Shown here piece after piece: positions 19,328 to 30,818 of a DNA stretch of 64,000 nucleotides (its first letter is position 1; every line of letters begins with the position of its first letter). The notes under the pieces are model-generated. The model saw nothing but the letters and a program-made list of their open reading frames with translations, was not told the origin of the DNA and did not search any database. This DNA is from Hesseltinella vesiculosa (Eukaryota; Mucoromycota; Mucoromycetes; Mucorales; Cunninghamellaceae), in contig MCGT01000045.1 of NCBI GenBank assembly GCA_002104935.1, positions 1-64,000 on the forward strand, given 5' to 3'. A program made the translations under genes and the position numbers.

Positions 19328-21037
19328 ATGCGCGAACTGCCTAACGAGATTATTCAGCAAATCTTGTCTAGAACACCCCGAAGAGATCTAGTGCCATGCA
19401 TTACAACCAGTCGCCAGTGGCACCAGGTGGCCATCCATCGCTTCTACGACCGGATTGAGCTAAATTCCCTTGCACAGTTCAAAGCATTACTGCGATGCCT
19501 CTCCTATGGTACTCATGGCAGCCTGGTCCACCACATTCGATTCAACACCGCCGAAATCACATTCACCCAAGACGAATTTGATACGCTAGCTCGATGGACG
19601 CCCAACCTTTTGACATGCGATTACACGGTGCAGCTACGGGAAATGGACCAAGAAAAATTCGCCAAACTCTTCGTCCATCGCTGGAAGAAGCTCACCCTAC
19701 TGCCTGGCTGGCACGCTGATAAACCAAGTGAATGGATGATGGCTCTTGGGCCTCAGCTTACTCAAATAACCCTGGACTCCTTACGTTTTCATACCGTCTG
19801 TTGCGTTACTCTCTTGCCGGCTAACTTCTCGCTTGGCAACCTGACAACCGTGACCATCAAAGATTTCGGCAGATTGCCTACGAACACACCGTTGCTGGAA
19901 GCCCTATCTCAAATGTGCCCTAACATTTCGACGCTAACCTTTGATATCATGGAGCCTCCTGAAGAAGACTTGGATTTTGATGCGGTGCAGCCTGCCCTGT
20001 CGGTGGTGTCCCTCACTATTTCCAAGTTTGACCCCCAGATCGGCACCAACTGGTGGTTCGAGTATCTGCAATTGAAATACCCTCGCCTCACATACCTCTC
20101 ATTCAAGATAATGGATGACTATATCGACGGCAACTATGAGGACCCAACATCGACCCTTTACACGCTTGTCAAGAACCTGACTGACTTGGAATCCCTGCAT
20201 ATCAACCTCCAGCAAATCACAAACCCTCAATCCGACGTGTTCGAAGCTCTAGATATCGAATCGTTCCGGCTTTGGCTGAACACTTCGCCTCGTACACACC
20301 GTATCTCTTCGTTCTCCTGGTTCTGTCCCTGCAACCCATTCAGCCTGACCAGCGGCCATCCTTACACAATGACCAGCGCAGCAACCGCCAGCCAACTTTC
20401 ATCGTTTGGTCAGACGCTTTACAACAACCGCGATGGCTGGCTGCTGGATTGGATACGCTCACCCCAGCGACACCCTGTTCCCACCACAACCTTTGATAAG
20501 CTGGTGACGCTGGATGTTGACGGGCGATTTCTCAGCTTGACCTACCGTGTCGACATGACCAGCATTTTCATCCGTATGCCGAAGTTGCTGTATCTGACGC
20601 TCCGTAATTTTTCCATGACTGGCAATGAAGATCCTGCAACCAAGCTAGTCATGATGGACGACAGCCGCCGCTGCTCGCACCCCCTGAGATCGCTCCACCT
20701 CTGCCATGTCAGCGCCAGCCCATCAAACACGCTGGAACCTCACACGCTGGACATGACGGCGATTCTCGACTTTTGCCCCGACCTCGACCAGCTGCTGCTG
20801 TTCAACTGCTTATGTAGAAACCTCATCATCGACTGCCCTCAGCGTGCCTTTTCGCAAGTATCCATCCTCAGCTTCGTGCCAGAAGGAATCCAATGCAACC
20901 AAGTGAGGCTGATCCTCGACGGAAAGTCTCACAGCCCTGCCTCTGAGTCGTCAAGCGTGATCAATTGCAAAGCCATAGACCGGTTTGATAGTGAAGCATA
21001 CATCCACTTGTCTCTGCCACAACAACACTATTCATGA
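19328..21037 (+). CDS. F-box/leucine-rich protein 5
   Basis: Single exon, 569 aa from MRELPNEIIQQILSRTPRRD. The F-box is at residues 1-45. The body shows the shared motifs IRFNTAEITF, TPNLLTCDY, ISSFSWFCP and CPDLDQLLLFNC, and ends near VINCKAIDRFDSEA. It starts 153 bp from the divergent pseudogene. AAATAAA follows the stop within a few bases and may be the polyadenylation signal. Role: likely SCF substrate receptor, target unknown. Confidence 0.85.
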   Translation: MRELPNEIIQQILSRTPRRDLVPCITTSRQWHQVAIHRFYDRIELNSLAQFKALLRCLSYGTHGSLVHHIRFNTAEITFTQDEFDTLARWTPNLLTCDYTVQLREMDQEKFAKLFVHRWKKLTLLPGWHADKPSEWMMALGPQLTQITLDSLRFHTVCCVTLLPANFSLGNLTTVTIKDFGRLPTNTPLLEALSQMCPNISTLTFDIMEPPEEDLDFDAVQPALSVVSLTISKFDPQIGTNWWFEYLQLKYPRLTYLSFKIMDDYIDGNYEDPTSTLYTLVKNLTDLESLHINLQQITNPQSDVFEALDIESFRLWLNTSPRTHRISSFSWFCPCNPFSLTSGHPYTMTSAATASQLSSFGQTLYNNRDGWLLDWIRSPQRHPVPTTTFDKLVTLDVDGRFLSLTYRVDMTSIFIRMPKLLYLTLRNFSMTGNEDPATKLVMMDDSRRCSHPLRSLHLCHVSASPSNTLEPHTLDMTAILDFCPDLDQLLLFNCLCRNLIIDCPQRAFSQVSILSFVPEGIQCNQVRLILDGKSHSPASESSSVINCKAIDRFDSEAYIHLSLPQQHYS

Positions 21038-21439
21038 CGGAAATAAATGCATCATAGACGCCTTTCTCTCCGACTTTTGTGGTATGGGCACGATTTTATT
21101 CTTAGCATGGAAACCAGTGACGATGTCTCTGCTTTTTTTACTTGCTTAAAAAAAAAAGTAAAGTGGGAGTCCCTGGATGAATTTCTTTCGTTGGATAACA
21201 TGTCTACCTTTCTTCCTCTCCCGTGGTTTAACATGGGCCGAAAGTGTCTTTTTTTTTTTTTTTTTTTTTTTTTGATACAAGGACGACTGTACGAAATCAA
21301 AAAAGCCTTCCAATCAAGTAGAGAGGGTGGCGAGAGCGCAAAGCTTGATCCTTCGGCGTTTTGTCCCCATTAGGAAAGGCGCGTTGGTGGGGAGTTCCCT
21401 TATATTAGTCTTTCTTTCTCATCCTCTTCAAAACTCTCT
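21038..21439. other. Intergenic between F-box genes 5 and 6
   Basis: A 402-bp gap with an unbroken T run at about 21248-21273 and a T/C-rich tract just upstream of the next ATG. Short open frames on both strands look like shadows. Confidence 0.55.
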
Positions 21440-23098
21440 ATGCGCGAATTACCAACGGAGATCATTCAGAGAATCTTTTTGCACACATCACGATTCCAAC
21501 TTGTTCAATGCCTTATTGTCAATCGCCAGTGGTATCACATAGCCCTCGAAAGATTGTATGACTGGGTTGACGTGCACTCAACAACTCAGCTTATATCATT
21601 GCAGCAGAGCCTGGCGCGTAGTAAAGACAATGGCTCATCGTTGGGCAGCCTAATCCACCACATTCGATTCCACACTTGCAATATCATGTTCCAACAGGAA
21701 GACTTTGACAATCTGGCTGAACTAACCCCTAACGTACTGACCTGTGACTACACTGTGAGTCTCACCGACGAGCACCTCAACTTTTTTACGAACCGCTGGA
21801 AGCACCTGACATTATTACCGGGCTGGCACGAAGATGAACCGAGGATGTGGGTGCCTGTCCTTGGAACCCAGCTCACCAAGTTAGTCATCCAGGCTACGGT
21901 TCTAACGGCTGCATGCGGCTACTTGTCGAGCCCGACCGCTTTTTCGAGTTTGAAGACCTTGATCATCCAAGACGGTTGCGTGGATTACACCAACATCACG
22001 CAACTAGAGACGATCAGCAAAGTATGCCCCAGTCTCACATCTCTCTCCTTTGAAATACAGGAGCTACCGGATGAAGACATGGATTTGGGAGCTCTCCAGC
22101 CTGCGCCATTGGTCACTTCACTTTCGATCTTCAACGTTGAACCAGAGGCCTGTGCCGGAGTGTGGTGCAAGTACCTCGAGCTGAAATACCCCAATATCAC
22201 CAGCTTAACCGTCAGTTTCGATGGTGACGCCAGCTACAACACTCTTGCTGACACTACCTCGACGCTCTATACGCTCGTGACCAGCCTGAATGATTTAGAT
22301 GCATTGCACTTGGACCTTTCAGATGTCTATTCGCCTGACTCGATCGTATTTGACGCTTTGGAATTTCCGCGACTCCGACAATGGCTGAACGGAAAATCTC
22401 GTCTGTCATCGTTCTCCTGGCGTTGTCCGCACACCACACACGAAAGCAGCACCGACGTCAACCACTACACCATGACCAGTATCGACACCCTGAACCGCCT
22501 CTCCTCGCTGAAGCAGGACATTTATGACCCTCAAGACAGGTTGATGCTGGACTGTCTGACCCTGCCAATAGAACTGCCAGCCCCCATCAGTCTATTTGAA
22601 TCGTTGGTGACGTTGGATATCTGCGTTCTCGAAAAGAGCCAGCATTTGCACCTTGACCTGGCCGACCTGCTGCTGCGGATGCCGAATCTATTGCACCTGG
22701 CGCTTAAAAAATTCTCATTGTACGACACCCAAAATGCTGGAGGTCGGCTTGCTCACCCTCACCCCCTGACGACACTTCACTTGACGGAAACACATGTCAT
22801 CACACAGAACATTCCAGAGCCATTTACCTTGGACCTGACTCCCATCGTCAACAGCTGCCCTCATCTGGATCAATTGTTGCTGCATCGTTTCAATGGCCAT
22901 CGCCTCCTGATCGATTCACCTCAGCACTCGTTTTCCAGGCTTTCTCTTAATGGCGCGGCTAGTAGTGATTTCAAAGAAGACCACGTTACCCTGATCCTCA
23001 ATGGGAAACCATCCTCCACCGCCAATGCTCCTTCTAGCGTGATCAAGTGCAAGGCTGTAGGCAAGTTTGACCGTAAACTGTGTGTCTGTATGACGTAG
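21440..23098 (+). CDS. F-box/leucine-rich protein 6
   Basis: Single exon, 552 aa from MRELPTEIIQRIFLHTSRFQ. The F-box occupies residues 1-45. The leucine-rich region carries IRFHTCNIMF, TPNVLTCDY, LSSFSWRCP and CPHLDQLLLHRF, and the end is VIKCKAVGKFDRK. It is the last gene of the cluster before the MULE. Likely an SCF substrate receptor. Confidence 0.85.
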   Translation: MRELPTEIIQRIFLHTSRFQLVQCLIVNRQWYHIALERLYDWVDVHSTTQLISLQQSLARSKDNGSSLGSLIHHIRFHTCNIMFQQEDFDNLAELTPNVLTCDYTVSLTDEHLNFFTNRWKHLTLLPGWHEDEPRMWVPVLGTQLTKLVIQATVLTAACGYLSSPTAFSSLKTLIIQDGCVDYTNITQLETISKVCPSLTSLSFEIQELPDEDMDLGALQPAPLVTSLSIFNVEPEACAGVWCKYLELKYPNITSLTVSFDGDASYNTLADTTSTLYTLVTSLNDLDALHLDLSDVYSPDSIVFDALEFPRLRQWLNGKSRLSSFSWRCPHTTHESSTDVNHYTMTSIDTLNRLSSLKQDIYDPQDRLMLDCLTLPIELPAPISLFESLVTLDICVLEKSQHLHLDLADLLLRMPNLLHLALKKFSLYDTQNAGGRLAHPHPLTTLHLTETHVITQNIPEPFTLDLTPIVNSCPHLDQLLLHRFNGHRLLIDSPQHSFSRLSLNGAASSDFKEDHVTLILNGKPSSTANAPSSVIKCKAVGKFDRKLCVCMT

Positions 23099-23738
23099 AC
23101 ATGAGTGCTACATGTATAAATCATTAAATATTCTACATAACGAGTGTTCAAGTTGCCAATTATGGGTTCATCATCCCGAGCCTTGCACCTTTTTTTTCAC
23201 CGCACCTTTTTTTTTTAAAAGCAAGTCTACTTTTGATCGCCGCCTGTCCTTTCTTTTCTTCCTTTTTTTTTAACTTCTTTTTTTTACGTTATTCTACTGC
23301 TCTTTTTTTTTGACAAGGTTAGGCACCGAACGGATTCGGTAGGTAGCTTGTTTATCATCAATTCATTTTGTCCCAAATAACTCATTCTTATCTTTACCAT
23401 GAATAAAGGTGCCATTTTTACGTTTAGCAGTCAGACATACAACACGAGTGTAAAATGATGGCTAAAATCACAACTCTCTCAGCAAATGCGCAAAGGCATG
23501 AATCATGATGGTGCTGAAAAAGTCAGTTTTGTGACCTCCAATTTTCCAACCGTTTTCGCCAGACAATTTGGCCAAATACAGTATACAGGTCTACCTACCT
23601 TCTGGTTCTTCCATCCAGCGTTTGACAATTTTATCAACGTCATTTCTCGTCATTTTTTGCTGGTATGAATGATTTATCACGCAGTCCCCTCCCTCCGACA
23701 AAAATCTATCAAACCTCCGTGTGAAACAAAACTCGCCA
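23099..23738. other. Intergenic, T-rich, with a repeat remnant
   Basis: No gene is supported. The stretch 23180-23310 is dominated by T homopolymers. About 23480-23560 resembles the spacer-arm dispersed repeat (CGCAAAGGCATGAATCATGA, then a GGTGCTGAAAAAGTCAG match). The MULE begins at 23739. Confidence 0.6.
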
Positions 23739-23900
23739 TCCAATAAAATGGATTTTCTGTTTTTGGAATTTTCATCTAACATCACCCATCCGGGTTCATA
23801 TCTCTCTATCCTCACTCAAACCCGGATGCAAAAAAAGGGGAGGCTGAAAAAACATTTTTGTTTTTTTCTTCTTCTTCAACAGCTTTACTACTGTATAATA
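23739..23900 (+). repeat. MULE left terminal inverted repeat
   Basis: This is the reverse complement of 27427-27588 with few differences, all near the inner end (CTTTACTACTG against CTTTATTACTT). It contains an inner inverted repeat built on CCCATCCGGGTT and AACCCGGATG. Confidence 0.9.
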
Positions 23901-24026
23901 TTTTCTTCCTTTTTTTGTCAATCGCACTAGTTGCTTTATTATGTAAGCTGTAGTATGAGCTCACATAATAACCGCTCTATTTATTTTTATGCTGTATTAA
24001 TATCTTGTTTCCCAATTTATTACAGC

Positions 24027-25030
24027 ATGTCATCCCGCAGTCTTAGCCGCCTTGTGAATTCCTCAATTGAAAACTTTATTGCAAGGCAAAACGCGGAAAC
24101 CAGTTACAGGTTTCCAATAACCGAACCTCACCCTCGTTTGGAGCCAGCAGATCCTGCAGTTACTGCGCCAGCACCATTCGCTCGCTGTAGCGATTGCAAG
24201 TGTAAACGGCCTTTAGTGCATTTTGAAGGACGCAGATGCTGGTATCTCACTTGTATCCGTTGCCGAAACAGTGGCACCCAGCAAAGATCCCCCCCACCAG
24301 AAGCAATGATAAACTGGGATGAGCTGGATGAGTTTTACTCCCAATTCCGTCATAATCCTTCCCTACCGATCAATATGCACCTTCCGAGCAACTTTGTCGA
24401 CATGCCAGTTGGCGAGATCGTGCGTCGTTTTATTGTGCGCCTCTTTGATGTATCAGGCTTCGAGTTTTATTTGAAGCTGATCCATGATCCTTCAAGACGC
24501 TCCGCTATTGCCTTTTACGCATCCTGTAGAAACTCAAGCGACTTTCAACAACAAATCCCAGGTAAATGTGGCAATGCTGGGTACGCGTAGTAAATCGGAA
24601 ATAATACTTTGCGCTTTTAAACTTGTAGAGTCTGAGCTTCGACGATTGCATGATAGGATTGTGACTCACGATTGCCGTGGTCGGCTTATCGGTTTTGTGG
24701 ACGTTCGCCACCGTTGGATCCATTGTACTTTGCGACATGATGACAGCAACCACCCCCTTTTGCATTCGTCACACCGCCGCTCCGTCGACCCTGAAGTTAG
24801 GCGGTACATTCATAGCGCAGCTCCCAGCCGTGACGCCATTGACGTATACAACGATGCTTCTGAGCACTTTCCTGATGCTGGCCTGACCTACTATCAGGAT
24901 TACTACTGGCATAGACAGTCATTAACCAGGTATTATCAGACCGAAGGACTTTCGCCATTGCGATCTGCGCAGCGGCTTGTGCAGTTACGTACCCAAGACA
25001 ACTTCGGCCAGGTATAAAAAAAAAAAAAAA

Positions 25031-25095
<65 letters not shown>

Positions 25096-27416
25096 ACTGC
25101 ATTTGTGCAGCGACGGATATGGGGACGACGGTGATTCATTTTATTCTCTCGGTGTTATTTAGCTACTTTTCAGCGACGATGGCGATAACTAGTACTTCAG
25201 TTTCTTCACACCCTTCCTTTCCGTTTGCATCGGCGAACGCTCTGAAGAAATAACAGAGTTCCATATCGACTCTACATTCAAAACCAATCGAGAAATGTAC
25301 GAGCTCTTTGGCTTAATTGCCAATATTAGAGGATCTGGATTCCCCGTTGCTTACCTTCTTGTAAAGCGCCCAACACCAGCCGCACCTCTTGGTGAGAACT
25401 CTGATGACCATGAGCGTGAAGACAGCTTGACCCCCTACCGTGTCAATGCAATTGAGCAGTTTCTGCGAACTCTAAAAGACCAGCATGGACTTCGCCCTCG
25501 TTTTTTATTCAGTGACAAAGACAGTGGCCAGCTCACTGCGATTCTGAACGTCTTCGGCGAACGGACACTTAGACTGTGTATCTGGCACATCAAGAGAGCA
25601 GTCGAATTATACCTTTCAAAGCCAACAAGAGGAGCCGCGCTGTTTCGCAATTACAATCCTGCCCAAGCGCACGCTGAATTCTCATTCGTCGACGTCAATT
25701 TTACGCGACAAGATTACCAAACCGCTACCACAGGGATGCTTTGCAGTAAATCCTTCAGAAAACAAATTGCCGAAATGATCGAAAAACATAGCAACCTCCA
25801 CCACCTCATTCCGATTTTCATGAACGATGGTAAAAAAAAAAAATCAACGGGTGACTTACCAAATTTGGACAGTCTTTCATGGTTTATTTAAATTTCAGGC
25901 CCAGCGCGCACCTTCACTTCAGCCGAAATTCATGAGTTTGCTACACAACAAATCTATGATTTTTGCCATAGTCAAAATTTATTGTTTGTATGGATCTACT
26001 TGTACAGCCATTGGTACACCGAGGTTCAATGGGTTAAGTGGGCAAGAAGTGCAAGAGATGAAATTCCCGCTGGCAAAACCACGATGCTCGTCGAGGCACA
26101 CTGGCGCGTCTTAAAAAGGTTATTTTTTCTTCTTTAAAAAAAACTATCACTTTCCAGTGTAGGGCCTAACACTTCTTCTTTATCAAGGATCCACCTGCAC
26201 CATCACAATCGACCAAGAACAGACTATTTGGTTTTTATTATGATTTCAAGGCAATGTCGAAGACTTATCCTATCATTTAACCAAAAGGTTGCTGAGAGAC
26301 GAGTTGTGCCCTCTTGGGAAAATGAATTTAGGGCTGAATGGAGAAAGCTTAATGACCTCCAAATGGATGATGATCGAAATGAGTTGTACCAAGTGGATGT
26401 TGAGCGTTGGGTATGGAGCTGCCCATACTTTATTCACAACCGCTTTCTCCTCTGCAAGCATCATCTTGTCAACGGAGGCCACGGATATGGTAACAGCGTA
26501 GGATTGTTACAGCCTCGCAGATACCTGATTACAAGGAAGCAGGCTCCTCCATATATCCAACTTATTCATGTACGGCAAAGATATGAGCAAAAATATATTT
26601 GCGAAGGTTAATTTTTTTTTTTAGAGTGAGGAAGCCGCTCCATTCACACCGCTCCCTGTTTTTGAGCCAAACCTCGTCGTTGATCCTGCTGCAAACCCCG
26701 AGTTGTCCCGGCCAAGATCTCCACCTATCGACTTTTCTGCCCTACCGCAACCACCCCGTCCTCAGCCTGTGCCAATCCCTACATCACAGCCTTCATCACC
26801 TCTTCAGCCTCCACCACATCATACTCTAACGTCGCCCAATATCGATGGTGATGTTTTGTTCATACCGCGCCGCCGACCCCGAGCATTGGCGACTTCGCCG
26901 AGCAATTTAACTGACCGACAACACCTAGCCTTTATCACCATTGGTGAAAGTGACGATGACATGCCTCGCACTTCTACAAGACGCCGTCTTCAACTCCACC
27001 CTAGATTACCTACCACAGGAGAGACTGTTCAACACCTAGAACAATCCATGAGAGACATAAGACAAGCACAGCGTGTATATCTCCAAGAGCGCCAAACTGC
27101 CCAAGAAGAGCTTCAAGCTTTGGATGAGGAGCGCCGGGCCGCAATTCGTGCCCTTCAAGATGTCGAATCGCGCATTGGTGCAAGGTCTACACGGGTACGA
27201 CAGCTCGACCAAGGGATTACTGAGGCAGCCAGCCACCTTGAAGCTTTGTCACAAAGCTACCGTGAAGTGATGCCAGCGGAGCAGATTGTTCGTTTTGATG
27301 AAGCTATCGCCACCGATTTAGATCAGTACTTGGCTGACGTGCAGCGAGCTAGGCGAGCTAACAATACGCCTAGAACATGGAGGGGCAATAATAGAAACAC
27401 GTTCTATTTGCCTTAG
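24027..27416 (+). CDS. MULE transposase
   Basis: Six exons (24027-24561, 24629-25011, 25193-25829, 25899-26118, 26188-26569, 26625-27416) keep frame and give 982 aa. A zinc-binding patch (CSDCKCKRPL...CIRCRN) comes first, then a WRKY/GCM1-like finger (THDCRG...HCTLRHDDSNHP). The MULE catalytic domain follows, with FHIDSTFKTN (Asp332) and FSDKDSGQLTAI (Asp414/416). The region YLYSHWYTEVQWVKWARSA then VEAHWRVLKR is typical of fungal MULEs. A SWIM finger lies near residues 660-685 (WSCPYFIHNRFLLCKHHL). The tail is proline-rich, then a coiled coil (about 850-945). All exons are open, so the element may be autonomous. The exon 3 start (after CTAG at 25192) and exon 5 end are the least certain joins. 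Confidence 0.85.
25033..25092 (+). repeat. (GA)n microsatellite in transposase intron 2
   Basis: About 60 bp of uninterrupted GA follow a run of A. It lies inside the intron 25012-25192, which it makes longer than the others in the gene. Confidence 0.95.
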
Positions 27417-27426
27417 CGAGCGTCAC

Positions 27427-27588
27427 ATTATAAAGTAATAAAGCTGTTGAAGAAGAAGAAAAAAACAAAAATGTTTTTTCAGCCTCCCCTTTTTTTTGCA
27501 TCCGGGTTTGAGTGAGGATAGAGAGATATGAACCCGGATGGGTGATGTTAGATGAAAATTCCAAAAACAGAAAATCCATTTTATTGGA
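27427..27588 (+). repeat. MULE right terminal inverted repeat
   Basis: The complement of the left repeat at 23739-23900. It begins 10 bp after the transposase stop codon and ends at TTTTATTGGA, followed by CGATTCCAAG. Confidence 0.9.
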
Positions 27589-27699
27589 CGATTCCAAGCC
27601 CAGTGTAACATTTTTGTCCGTGTATTCTCTGAAACTCCTCATTCAAATCATCCCCTTTTTTGTTTTTGCATTCGTTTAAACTTGTTAAGCAAGCGCCAG

Positions 27700-28744
27700 A
27701 TGTGCAAATCAATCTTGAACAACGAAACAATAAGAAACATGATCGTGGAATCTATTATCGGTAACTTTGCTACTTCCATCCCTTCCTCCTCCTAACTTTA
27801 AACTAAAATTAGGGCCAAATGCAAAGGACAAATACATCTCAAATCCAACTGAATGGCTGGATGGTCGGCGTGGGGACGTCCTCTATGCACCAATCGAGCC
27901 AGCTACAACTGCTTTACCCCCCATTGTGATTGAAATTCAAAACACAGTGGACGCCTCCTTCTTGCGCCGCTTGATCAGGTACTGCGGCAACGTTTTTGAT
28001 CGGTATCATGTTGAACCTATTGCTCTGACGATTGGAATCCATGCAACAAGCGAGGACATAAGCACCAAGGTGGCAGCTGCGCCCAAGGTTCAATATTTTG
28101 TCCAGCTACCGAGCGACCATTGGGCACAGAAGCACCTCTTCATGGACAGAAACACTCTTGCACCTTTCCTGGATCAAACGCCGTTGGCGCCTGCCGTGGC
28201 CATTGGTTATGTGCTCATGCAGCAACAAGCGTCTCTTCTTGGTCTCGAACACAAGGATGATCCCACTGTTGTTACCATTTATTCCATCGCCAAGGATGCC
28301 CTGCGAAATCAAATCAAGAACGAGGAAGAAACGATTGATGTGTTGCGCACTGTCTGTCAAACCAACAAGGAGCAATACAAACGGATCTTGGACGCCATGA
28401 TTGAGGATAATGTCAACAACAAGCGCCTGAAGTCCTATGTAGAGGATGGATTATTGTATGCTGACACATGTCTTCACAAATATTCACAGACACCGTCCAC
28501 AGACACCTTGCCACAACCTCCAGACTTGCCAGAGTCCTCCAATGCCTCAGTGTTACGCACAATTGATCGCGATCATCAGGTCACAGACATGGAATATGCT
28601 GCTCGAGTGGTTGACCAGTGCAAGGCGGAAAAAAAGAGAATGAATTGGAAAAAATGTTATGATGACGGGCGCACAGCCGGATACTTTCGTACCTATAAAA
28701 ATTGTATTACTTTGAAAAACACCTTTTATGCAAAGAAAAAATAA
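27700..28744 (+). CDS. PD-(D/E)XK nuclease candidate, copy U4
   Basis: The duplicate of U1: exons 27700-27760 and 27813-28744 around a 52-nt intron, 330 aa, same protein as U1 including YISNPTEW. Like U1 it lies next to the MULE right end and lacks an array upstream, so its expression signals must differ from those of the array-linked copies. The putative nuclease core is intact. Confidence 0.7.
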
Positions 28745-29633
28745 ACAAGGCAAGGCACTGGCGATTATCGTAAAGAAATTGGCGATTAACATTGCCTACT
28801 TATTCTTCCCGGCGCTGCCTGAGAGAGTTACAATTTCAATCAAGGTCGCTTCTCCCTATTTTGTACTGGCATGGTGAAAATGGCCGATTTTTCATTTTTT
28901 TTTTAAGCTGGGGAATGGGGAGTGCCAAAAGGAAACTGGCCAAAAGTTGACTGGGTGACCTTCACCAATGGTCCTGATTTTTCAGCATCATTATCATTCA
29001 TTTGTTTGCGATCCCGTGCAACATTTCGCAACGATCCGATCACTCAAAAGTGCTGCGCAGCGTTTGCTTTTTTTTTCAAAATGGAGAAAAAATTGGATCG
29101 CCATATTCAGCCTGAGCACCTGGATGGTGCCAACTGTCTCCAAAGAATCAAAACAATCCAAAAATACAAAGCTTCAATTTGATGAAGAAATTACGTAATT
29201 CGTTTGATTACGTCTCACTTGACGCTCGCACCGGCTTTCACTGTTTATCAATGGTCGTCCGGTGCACCGGCTTGTGATCCAATTTTTTCCATTTTGAAAA
29301 AAAAAAAAAAAGGAAATGCTTAGTAGCACTTTTGAATGATCAGATCGATGCGAAATGTTGCACAGGATCGCAAACAAATGAATGATAATGATGCTGAAAA
29401 ATCAGGACCATTGGTGAAGGTCACCCAGTCAACTTTTGGCCAGTTTCCTTTTGGCACTCCCCATTCCCCAGCTTAAAAAAAAATGAAAAATCGGCCATTT
29501 TCACCATGCCAGTACAAAATAGGGAGAAGCGACCTTGATTAAAATTGTAACTCTCTCAGGCAGCGCCGGGAAGAATAAGTAGGCAATGTTAATCGCCAAT
29601 TTCTTTACGATAATCGCCAGTGCCTTGCCTTGT
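28745..29633. repeat. Palindromic spacer S2
   Basis: The duplicate of S1, in the same orientation, between tail-to-tail genes U4 and U5. The arms are inverted copies, with an asymmetric core at about 29101-29280. Confidence 0.9.
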
Positions 29634-30678
29634 TTATTTTTTCTTTGCATAAAAGGTGTTTTTCAAAGTAATACAATTTTTATAGGTACGAAAGTATCCG
29701 GCTGTGCGCCCGTCATCATAACATTTTTTCCAATTCATTCTCTTTTTTTCCGCCTTGCACTGGTCAACCACTCGAGCAGCATATTCCATGTCTGTGACCT
29801 GATGATCGCGATCAATTGTGCGTAACACTGAGGCATTGGAGGACTCTGGCAAGTCTGGAGGTTGTGGCAAGGTGTCTGTGGACGGTGTCTGTGAATATTT
29901 GTGAAGACATGTGTCAGCATACAATAATCCATCCTCTACATAGGACTTCAGGCGCTTGTTGTTGACATTATCCTCAATCATGGCGTCCAAGATCCGTTTG
30001 TATTGCTCCTTGTTGGTTTGACAGACAGTGCGCAACACATCAATCGTTTCTTCCTCGTTCTTGATTTGATTTCGCAGGGCATCCTTGGCGATGGAATAAA
30101 TGGTAACAACAGTGGGATCATCCTTGTGTTCGAGACCAAGAAGAGACGCTTGTTGCTGCATGAGCACATAACCAATGGCCACGGCAGGCGCCAACGGCGT
30201 TTGATCCAGGAAAGGTGCAAGAGTGTTTCTGTCCATGAAGAGGTGCTTCTGTGCCCAATGGTCGCTCGGTAGCTGGACAAAATATTGAACCTTGGGCGCA
30301 GCTGCCACCTTGGTGCTTATGTCCTCGCTTGTTGCATGGATTCCAATCGTCAGAGCAATAGGTTCAACATGATACCGATCAAAAACGTTGCCGCAGTACC
30401 TGATCAAGCGGCGCAAGAAGGAGGCGTCCACTGTGTTTTGAATTTCAATCACAATGGGGGGTAAAGCAGTTGTAGCTGGCTCGATTGGTGCATAGAGGAC
30501 GTCTCCACGTCGACCATCCAGCCATTCAGTTGGATTCAAGATGTATTTGTCCTTTGCATTTGGCCCTAATTTTAGTTTAAAGTTAGGAGGAGGAAGGGAT
30601 GGAAGTAGCAGAGTTACCGATAATAGCCTCCACGATCATGTTTCTTATTGTTTCGTTGTTCAAGATTGATTTACACAT
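29634..30678 (-). CDS. PD-(D/E)XK nuclease candidate, copy U5
   Basis: Minus-strand exons 30618-30678 and 29634-30565 with the 52-nt intron 30566-30617, 330 aa, the same protein as U2. It diverges from U6 across array 2. The putative core residues are present. Confidence 0.7.
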
Positions 30679-30818
30679 GAGGTCTGTGCCTGGCCTATGT
30701 TCATGGGGTAAAACGAATTCAAGAAGTTCTATTCAACAGAAAAAAAAAAAGAGTCAGTGTCTCTATTTCGCTGGGTCTGTTTCATATCACACCAGAAGCC
30801 ATTGCTTAAGAGGAAGAG

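Larger units (their letters stand above)
23739..27588 (+). mobile_element. Complete Mutator-like DNA transposon (MULE), 3.85 kb
   Basis: Terminal inverted repeats of about 162 bp (23739-23900 and 27427-27588) flank a full transposase gene. Both ends start TCCAATAAAATGG read inwards and include the palindromic core CATCCGGGTT...AACCCGGATG. The transposase has the MULE domain and a SWIM zinc finger. The flanks (ACTCGCCA on the left, CGATTCCAA on the right) do not form the 8-11 bp target-site duplication expected of an undisturbed MULE insertion. The right flank is shared with the copy at 1-553. Confidence 0.9.

Noticed and set aside
26607..26624. An 18-nt intron joining transposase exons 5 and 6
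   Set aside because: It is too short to be spliced. The donor at 26570 (CAT|GTACGG) gives a normal 55-nt intron in the correct phase.
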